This document shows, piece by piece, positions 56,095 through 64,000 of a DNA stretch of 64,000 nt. The notes beneath the pieces are model-generated. The model worked only from the letters and a program-made list of their open reading frames with translations. It was not told the DNA's origin and did no database searches. Position numbers and translations under genes: made by a program. Numbering within the stretch: the first letter of the stretch is position 1; the number at the start of each line of letters is the position of its first letter. Origin of the DNA: Apostichopus japonicus (lineage: Eukaryota; Echinodermata; Holothuroidea; Aspidochirotida; Stichopodidae); contig NC_092572.1 in NCBI RefSeq assembly GCF_037975245.1, positions 6,649,501 to 6,713,500 on the forward strand. The letters run 5' to 3'.

Positions 56095-56173
56095 ATTTGG
56101 TGCTATGTTATCGATGTGGAATCCAGCAATAGACAAACGACCATCTTTCGAGAGTCTACAGATGAGTCCTTAA
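56095..56173 (+). pseudogene. Receptor gene 2, last kinase exon
   Basis: After TTCTCTTTCTTTAG the frame reads FGAMLSMWNPAIDKRPSFES, LQMSP and a stop (56171-56173). The M-x-x-W...RPSF..L motif is the end of a tyrosine kinase fold. A neighbouring frame ends SLRIFE and TAA at about 56190, which may be the ancestral C-terminus, displaced by an indel. Confidence 0.72.
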
Positions 56174-59100
56174 GGATATTTGAATAACATGAGACTAGTC
56201 AGATTGATATAAATGTTATCATTACACATACACAATTCCTATATATTATACTGACAATATCTTTTCACTGTATGGCAAAAGTGCAACATACTGATAGAAA
56301 ATAAATCACTGGATGTCACCTTTGTATACTGCCTGATGCAATTGTGGTCTCGAGACGCATTATGCCCTATAATCGATTCATATTGTTAGTCTCCTTTCCT
56401 TGCTGCCTTAACAGATTGTAGCTTTTTTACTCAATATGACAAAAGTCATTATTCCAGTAATTTGATAACACTAATGTAGCACCGATGAAAAGACAAATAG
56501 CAGGTTTGATTTTTATTCTTGTAACAAAACTACCAAGAGAATGGGACAGGGCAGGAGGCAGGTTTACTAAGCTATAGCAGCTTGAACTCTGCATTTCGTA
56601 ATGTAACTGTAGGTTCATATTACGTTTTTAATTATCAGTAGCGTTACTTATTCTTCTTTATCCGCCTTGGCTCACATGCCTTTCTCGGTTGATTGTGAAT
56701 ATAAAACCTCATTGGAAGTAAAAAAGTACAAATAAATTATATATAAATTCTCAGATCAAGTCAGTAATTTGAGAGGTTCTTCATGTGCTTGTTTGTCAGT
56801 ATTGGTGGGTATTAGATAAAGACTTGCTTGGAGATGTTCAACACTTCTCAACTATATTTGCCTCATAAAGACGTATACCTTAGCCGAAAGTTGGAACAGT
56901 GATTATGTACAAGGAACATGATCTTAATGGTACACATTCCAATTCAATATAGCAAACTTTTAGAATCGTGTCGCGACGTGACATTTTATCCAATTCTTCT
57001 TTTCATTGGGCAATTCTTCAAAAGCGATGCACTTCGGAGTAGATGTAATGCAGGGGTCTTCAGAACAGTATCAATATTGTGAAGCTATGAAATAAAATTC
57101 ACTTGTCAATGGCTATACCTCAAGCAAGCAAACATTAACTCCACTAATTTCATTCGTTACTTGTTACCATCAGAGAAAATATCAACACAGTTACAATGCC
57201 ACCACAATACCTCCCTTCCAAAGAGAAAACTTGAAAAGTATTTGTAAAAATATATATTGCCGTACTTTGAGAAGGTTTGTAAACATGTCTTCCGCGTTAT
57301 TACTCTTACTTCAAAGAGATATGCTCATACGCTACTAAGCAGGCCATTCTAGCTGTTTTGAAATGCTTTAATAAGATTATTTTGTTTTTCCCTCTAAACT
57401 ATACTTTAAGTATTATGAGGAATATGAAACTGTACATTGATAAGAATGCCCCTTTCTTCCCCACCTGTCTCTTAAGCTCCTGTTTTTTCACCCTTGCAAC
57501 TTGGTATTAAGCATATCCAAAACGTTTTCATGTTTTATAATTGTTCCACATAGGGTTGGGTCTAATGAAAAGCAAACGAAGAAAAAGACTGGTAACTAAT
57601 GGTGAAAGACCTCTGTTATCTGCTGGAATCATCTCGACAATACGTTCCATCGGCGTTTTAAACAAATCCCATTGTTTCAATTGTCATGTGAAATATCAAA
57701 TATTGCTAAACGATCAAAATTTACATTTTCTATAACTTTTCCAGCTAAATTTGTACACAGGATAAATCTAAACACTTATTTCACAACCCTATTAACAATT
57801 TTGTAACATTAATGTGAATACTGAAACAGAGTTAGACATCTCTTTTATATATTCCCTTTCAAGGTATATTTTTATGTCGATATTTCCAACACATCGGCTT
57901 CATGAATTAAACACAAGTCCTTATCAATCTAATCAACACTATACAACACCTTAGTGATTTATATAATTTTCCCAAGCAATTGGTTTGTTTCAGTAAATAC
58001 ATTAATGCGTAAATGTGCATGTTGTATTCCGTAAATTCGATGCGTCCTAATACACCATTAAAGGATTGATAGCGATGTTTTTATAACAAAATTTTAAACC
58101 TCAGACAGGAGTTACTAAAAAAAATATCTTTAAAACCTACTCTGCTTGTTATTTTTAGTATCACCTGTTGGGGTAGATATCCACCTTATCCTTTTCATTG
58201 CATGTGAATTTTGGTTTGTATTTACTCTACACCAAATGTAAGTCATGGTATAAAAGTGGTCATTGAGGGGGAGGGGGAGGTTATTAATTCACACCAACTC
58301 TTTGTTTTCAACCTGTCATGTTTATATATTTCAGTCAAGCCCAAACTACCCGCTGAATTCAACTTCCACTTCCTAAGTGAACGTAGGCCTACAATAAAGT
58401 AAACACTTGAACAGGATGCGCTTTTTAACTTAGTTTTAGCATTGTTTTTCTGAATTTAGATCTGCTATGTGATTTTTCTGATCTATAAATATAATAATTT
58501 CTATAATTTACTCTGTCAATTGTTATCGCTTGTGTTTGGAAATATTTTGTGTACTTTGTTCTTCCTTCCTTGAGACTTCAGCCATTGCCGCCTCGCCTAT
58601 TGAGGAGATGCGTGAGACAGATATGTTACACACCTAGAAAGCTCCCAAGATTTAACATGCGTGAACAGTGTGGCTGGCTAATATTCTACTGTTCATAAAT
58701 GTATTTATTACGTCTATGTGTTTTAGGTAGGCCTCTATCAGCTTCATTGTTAGCCACTATATCAGTGAGCCAATGTTTTACTAATATTGGGCCACTGAAT
58801 GTACGAATAAACCTGGGCCTTTCTTGCTAACTAGGGGCCGCCACACCTTTACGGACCACCCACGCTGCTCACCCCCCCCCCCCAAATTAGGTATATTTTA
58901 GACGTGACGAACAATATTAAAAATACAAACCTACAAATTAATTTATTAAACAGCTAGGCTATGGCTACCATCAGAATGCCCTAGCGTGCTTTTATATCTT
59001 CACTTACCTGTGTAAAACGATGAATAAAGCAGAGCTTGGAAAGTAACGTGAAGTCCATTTTCCCTCTACAAACCGATTTTACACTTTCATTTTAGCAAAT

Positions 59101-59309
59101 CAAATCGTTCTACATTACACGCCAAGTGATGGTGGCGTTCCGCTTACAAAGTGTCAAGATGGTTCCTTTGGGGAAATGGTCCACCCATGAAAATATTCTT
59201 AAAAGGGCCCTGGTATACAGTACACGGAGATCAAAAGTTTCACTATATAACAGTTGGACAATACATAATAATTCTCGATGTTCCTCAACTGCCCCATTAG
59301 AAACCATAC

Positions 59310-62300
59310 CTGACCAATTCAAATGACCACTACTTCATCAGTTCTTAAATTAATTTAACGGGACCTGAAAAAATCACTTGAGGCCCTAATCAAGACTAGC
59401 ACGCCTTGGATCACCTTATTAATGGGTCATATGAATTCTAAAAACATTGCAGAAGTGTCTAATAATGCGTCTTGCCCGGTCCAAAGAGTGGTTGACCAAT
59501 TGAAATGACCACTAAATCATCACTTAATAAAATTAGTGTAACGGGACAACGAATAAAATCATTTGGGCCCTAATCAAGACCAGCACGCTTTGGACCACCC
59601 AACCAACCTGTAAAGTGAACTCTCAATACATTGTAGAAGGGTACCATAATGCGTCTTGTCCGGTCCAAAGAGTGCTTGACCAATGAAAATGACCACTAAA
59701 TCATAATTTATTAAATTAATATGACGGCACAACGAATAAAAAGGTTTTGGGCCCTAATCAAGAACAGGACACCTTGGACCACCCAACCAACCTGTCATAT
59801 ATGAACTCTAAATACATTGTGCTTCTTGCCCGGTCCAAAGAGTGCTTGACCAATTGATATGACCACAAAATCATCACTACCTAAAACGGGACCACGAAAA
59901 AGCATTATGCCCTAATCCATCCAGCACGCTTGGATCACCAAACCGATGGGTAACATGAACTCTAAGGACATTTTAGAAGAGTATCATAATGCGTTGAACT
60001 CGGTCCAAAGAGTGCTTGACCAATTTAAACGACCACTGCATCATCACTTCTTAAATTAATGTCCATCTCGTATGTTATGTATCGTGCGTTCAGTGTCAAC
60101 CGGTAGCATTACAAATTGCACTTTGGACCCTCAAGGAAAGAAAAATATAGAACTCATTTCCTATATATGGCAAAATTATGTCGGAAAGTTTTTTACAATT
60201 TTAGAAAGTTACTTCTAAATGAATTCCGAATTCATCGATATGTCAGCATATATAATACTTTAACTTGCGCAAATCACTTACGAAATTTCAGGCCTAATCA
60301 AAGTGGAAAATTGCAATGTGGCATTTATTTGAACACAATTGCATAGATGCAGCATCTTTCCAGGGGTGTAGCAAGTTTTGCAGTTTGTAGCAGGCATGCA
60401 CTGTCATAAAAGCTCAACTGAAGCTTGCAGCCGTACAAACAATCAAGAAATAAACCTCTTAGGACTCTCATGCATTAATGGCAGATGCAGTAACGTTCAA
60501 ACATTAAACAATGTCACTTTAAGTCTTCTAACGTGGGTTAGAGACATTCGTAGAAGGAAAGAAGGAAATTGTGACTCTTTTCGATATTTAATTCACTTGG
60601 GAATACAAATGTCAAAAGCAGTTTAACTATCAACATGCTGCAGATTCTTTCAGTTATCTATCACTTAAGAATGTTAATTGTTCGACGCAAGGGAGCAATC
60701 ACGCTATGATAAATATGAACTCTTAGCCTTTTAAAGGTTATTCCATGGACGTTAATAATAATAGGCAGTCAGTTCGTACATCGGTATCAATTAGTTCGAG
60801 CCTCATGTTCACAAGCGCTCTTTTATGAGAGAAAACTTCTAGGAAACATCTTGAATGAATCATTCAATTACAATCAGAACGCATGGTCCTTTGTTCCGCT
60901 CCTTCACATTTGTGTTATGAAGTATTGAGTAATAGTGAAATGGAACATCTTTGCACATAGATTGGTAAAAGTGTATCAATTCTACCAGATTAAAGTAATT
61001 TTGGCATGAAAATTTCTCTTCTGCAAGTACATTTCAACCCAATCAGAGAATAAATGGGGAGGAGTGGGTGGATATTAAGCATGTAATAATTCTCCTGACT
61101 ACTATACTTCTATTATTGACTCATCATATAGCCTAATTTATATTTACCGAAGAATTAATACATTAAATACACTTGTAAGTGATTAGAAAGTGTAATTTTG
61201 ACTTAATTTAACAAACGCTAAATTGACTTAATATCTGGCACTTTTGTTAATGGATTGAATGTGTATTGTGTATTGAGTAAAATTTGTATAGTAAGATTAT
61301 GGAAGTTATAATTAATATTTAGGTAAAACTGAATATAAGGAAATTTACTAAAAACTCACACTAACTCTGGTCATGTTCAGTTGGAATAAACCTAGTGAAA
61401 CTTCTTATGGTGAATCTGCTTTCTACACTCAAATATAAACTTTCTATTGAAAAATCGCTAGAGAAAGAACAAGCACATGGGAACACGATACAATTAAAAT
61501 GCATAGAATGGCACAATAGGGTAACTTGGATTGGTTCATTACCAACTATGACTAATGGAGATCATAAATAAATCAGAAAGAGATTTCGACATACAATGTA
61601 TGTCTGGGTAGAACTATTTCACTTGAAGAATATTTTGCTAAATAAACTATTAAAGTTAGTAAGTTTATCTCCGCTTGACCCGAGATGACTGATTTTCTTT
61701 GTCAGCTCTAGAATGTAGCAGTGGAATATTTCAGAAAATACGAAGGGGGTAACAGCGTTCACATCCACTTTCAAGGAGAGAGGCAAGAAAACTTCTGTGT
61801 TCTTTTAATCTGTAAATATTTGCCGTGTGAAACCAATAAAAGAAATGAAATTAAGTTCTATGAACGAATAATTAAAAAAAAAAAACGGTTGCCAGTTTAC
61901 AGAATTCACTTCATTCTGAGAAATGAAGTTGCGCTAAGGTTCACCTCCCTCCCCCCCCCCAAAAAAAAGTGCGTGTGTGTTTCTTCGGAATGGGAAGGAA
62001 ACTTTGTATGCTGATGATCGTAAACCACCAGTTAGCATTAAACTTGCGCGCTAAATGTGTTGCTTTTGTTTTATATCACCACACCGGTACAGAAGTAGAG
62101 TAAAAATTCAAAAAAAGCAAAATATTGTTGGATCTACTGGGTAATGATTGTGCATTAGTCATTTGAATTTGGTCAAATACTCTTTGGACCGGATAAGACA
62201 CATTATGGGACTCTTCAACAATGTCCTTCGAATTCATATGACCCATTGGTTGGGTGGTCCGATGAGTGCTGGCTTTGATTATGGCCTTACGGTTTGTTTG

Positions 62301-63375
62301 TAAGGTCCCGTTACACTCATTTGTGAAGTGATGATTTAGTGGTCATTTTAATTGGTCAAACACTTTTTGCACCGAGCAAGACGCATTATGGTACTCTTTT
62401 AAATTGTCATTAGAGATCATATGACCCATTGGTTGGGTGGTCCAAGGCGTGCTGGTTTGATTAGGGTCTTCAGGAATTTTTCAGGTCCCGTTACATTCAT
62501 TTACTAAGTGATGGTTTAGTGGTCATTTTAATTCGTCAAACACTCTTTGGACCGAGCAAGACGCTCGTACATATGTATATCGACTAAATGCATACAATTA
62601 CAAATGCACTGTGTTTTATTGTGTTGTATAGTATACACAGTACAATTGTTTACATTAATGTGTTGTGTAGAGCGGAGTCAAGCGAGTAAACAAACGATCG
62701 AGGACTGCTTATAATGGGCGCAATAGTTGGGAATAGTTGCTTCATTGTGTTAAGAACGCTCTATACTTTCATTCATATATATCTACAAAAAGTTTTGGAA
62801 AGTTGCTAATTTGAATATCTTGAATATGTTCGTGTTGATCATACTGATATCGAACAGAGTATGGAGGGATCCATGTTGAATACCTAAGTATCTCCCGTGT
62901 TCGCTGAAAGCCAATCAGAATCGAGGAAATAATTTTAGTGTCAGTTCAGTTTGGGAAAAAAATATCCGCGACCGGGCAAGACACATTATGGCACTTTTCT
63001 ACATTGGCATTAGAGTTCATATGACCCATTGGTTGGGTGGTCCAAGGCGTGCTGGTTTGGATTAGGGTCTTAAGGAGTTTTCAGGTCCTAGGCCTATTAC
63101 ATTCATTTACGAAGTGATAATTTAGTGGTCATTTTAATTGGTCAAGCACTCTTTGGACCGGCAAGACGCATGATGGTACCCTTCTACAATGTTTTAAGAT
63201 TTCATATGACCCATTGGTTAGGTGGTCCAAGGCGTACTAGTCTTGATTAGGGAGTAAAGTGTTTTTTTTTTTCAGGTCCCGTTACATTAATTTAAGTAAT
63301 GATGAAGTAGTTGTCATTTGAATTGGTCAAAAACTCTTTGGACTGGGCAAGATGCATTATGGTACCTTCTAGAAT
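59310..63375. mobile_element. Foldback-like element: inverted arrays of a ~170-185 bp repeat
   Basis: Left array (59310-60060): GGTCCAAAGAGTG recurs at 59478, 59662, 59832 and 60002 in units containing TGACCAATTGAAATGACCAC, CACGCCTTGGA and ACCCAACCAA. The right arrays (62156-62570 and 62965-63375) are the same unit in reverse complement (ACTCTTTGGACC near 62180, 62360, 62540, 63150 and 63330). A ~2.1-kb spacer without recognisable genes lies between, and ~390 bp of other sequence splits the right arm. Long inverted arms made of tandem repeats are the structure of foldback-type transposons. It sits inside duplication copy 2, where copy 1 has only about 700 bp. Confidence 0.65.
60061..62155. 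other. Spacer of the foldback-like element
   Basis: About 2.1 kb. The short open frames at 60116-60346, 60378-60626 and 61721-62014 have no recognisable domain, and no transposase signature is seen. Contains a poly-C/poly-A run at 61951-61968. Confidence 0.4.
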
Positions 63376-64000
63376 GAGTAAATGAATAGGTAGCAGTTAC
63401 TCATTCGCGAATGTTGAACGAGGAATAGATATATAACTTCACAACCTGTTTACTGAAACTGCCTTCTTGTGTGTGTATCCATTCATGTAGTACTCTAATC
63501 GGCTAAATCATACGCTGTGATTAAAATGGTGGCGCTATTGAAATAATTTAATTATAAAGTGTATATATTTTACATCAATACGTGTGGTTCTCTTCTGAAT
63601 AACAAGACTTTCAGCAGTTGAATTATCAACTCTAATCAATAAACGAATCTGAACTTTATTATGATACAAGAATAAGTCACATTTATTTTACATTTATTTA
63701 TTTTCGTGAATAAACTCCATTTTATATAAAGTTTCATATTAACTGTGAATTAAAAACGAGTACAAAACATATCCATGCATCTTGAATACATCAGAAGGCA
63801 CATATTATCTCCTTCCCTCATGCAACAGTAAATCAGGCTAATAAAAAAATAATATTATGGATACAAAACATGTAAGAACTTATAATAAAAAATGAATAAA
63901 ATTGGCAGAGCATGATACTAATAACATTGAGGTAGCATTAACGCACTGTGTGGAACAAATCTTTATAGTACTGTACGCAATAGACAATATAATATATGTA

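Larger units (their letters stand above)
45594..56173 (+). pseudogene. Ig-domain receptor tyrosine kinase-like gene, disabled; kinase motifs non-canonical
   Basis: Exons in order: signal peptide 45594-45672; Ig 45787-46107; Ig-like 46591-46863; Ig 48891-49211; transmembrane 51297-51392; juxtamembrane about 52106-52207; kinase 52684-52861, 53293-53403, 53620-53788, 54269-54388, 54875-54986, 55707-55806, 56095-56173. Phases agree across most junctions, which supports the model. The intact form would be a type I receptor with three Ig-like domains and an intracellular kinase fold. Disabling changes: TAA at 49109 in the third Ig exon, TGA at 52738, a 1-bp loss near 53730, a possible TAA at 54269, a 1-bp loss at 55707, and frame conflicts in the juxtamembrane and last exons. 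HRD and DFG are also replaced. A truncated secreted two-Ig product, ending at about residue 297, remains conceivable. A polyadenylation signal AATAAA lies at 56300-56305. Confidence 0.8.
56258..64000. repeat. Segmental duplication, copy 2 (3' flank of receptor gene 2)
   Basis: Diverged copy of 24120-32710 in the same orientation, offset by about 32.1 kb at the left and 31.3 kb at the right. It starts about 85 bp after the last kinase exon. Polyadenylation-type AATAAA at 56300-56305 is ATTAAT in copy 1. It lacks the (TA)n-bounded segment of copy 1 and is interrupted by the inverted arrays at 59310-63375. It continues past the window end. Confidence 0.8.

Overview
The window is eukaryotic genomic DNA, AT-rich, with split genes (GT-AG introns, exons of about 30-330 bp) and many mobile elements. 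The mix of immunoglobulin (Ig) receptor genes related to receptor tyrosine kinases, Kolobok-like, hAT-like, CR1/L2-like, Penelope-like and Ty3/gypsy-like repeats and tRNA-derived SINEs suggests a marine invertebrate. An echinoderm such as a sea cucumber is my best guess, but that is inference and not proven by anything here.

Layout: 1-9256 is repeat-rich: an element with terminal inverted repeats (TIRs, 8-4126), a hAT-like element with a perfect 8-bp target-site duplication (4761-6274) and a SINE. 9257-24024 (+) is an apparently intact nine-exon gene for a type I membrane protein: signal peptide, two Ig domains, transmembrane helix and a basic coiled-coil cytoplasmic tail built from phase-0 exons. 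One of its introns holds a 6.1-kb Kolobok-like DNA transposon (TTAA flanks, THAP remnant, P2X7-like remnant), into which a truncated LTR retrotransposon is nested. 24120-32710 is the 3' flank of this gene, interrupted by a LINE remnant between two (TA)n tracts. 32711-45593 is mostly featureless, with a SINE remnant, AGGTCA-rich repeats, a Penelope-like endonuclease remnant and a (TAA)n tract.

45594-56173 (+) is a paralogous receptor: signal peptide, three Ig exons, transmembrane exon and a tyrosine-kinase domain spread over about seven exons. It carries several stop codons and frameshifts, and its catalytic-loop and DFG motifs are replaced. I call it a pseudogene, probably descended from a pseudokinase receptor. 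Its 3' flank (56258-64000) is a diverged copy of 24120-32710, so the two genes look like products of a ~32-kb tandem duplication. One copy ends in kinase exons, the other in coiled-coil exons.

In the second copy the flank is interrupted at about 59210-63490 by a foldback-like structure: tandem arrays of a ~170-185 bp unit in opposite orientations around a ~2-kb spacer. All family calls come from reading the sequence; no search was run.
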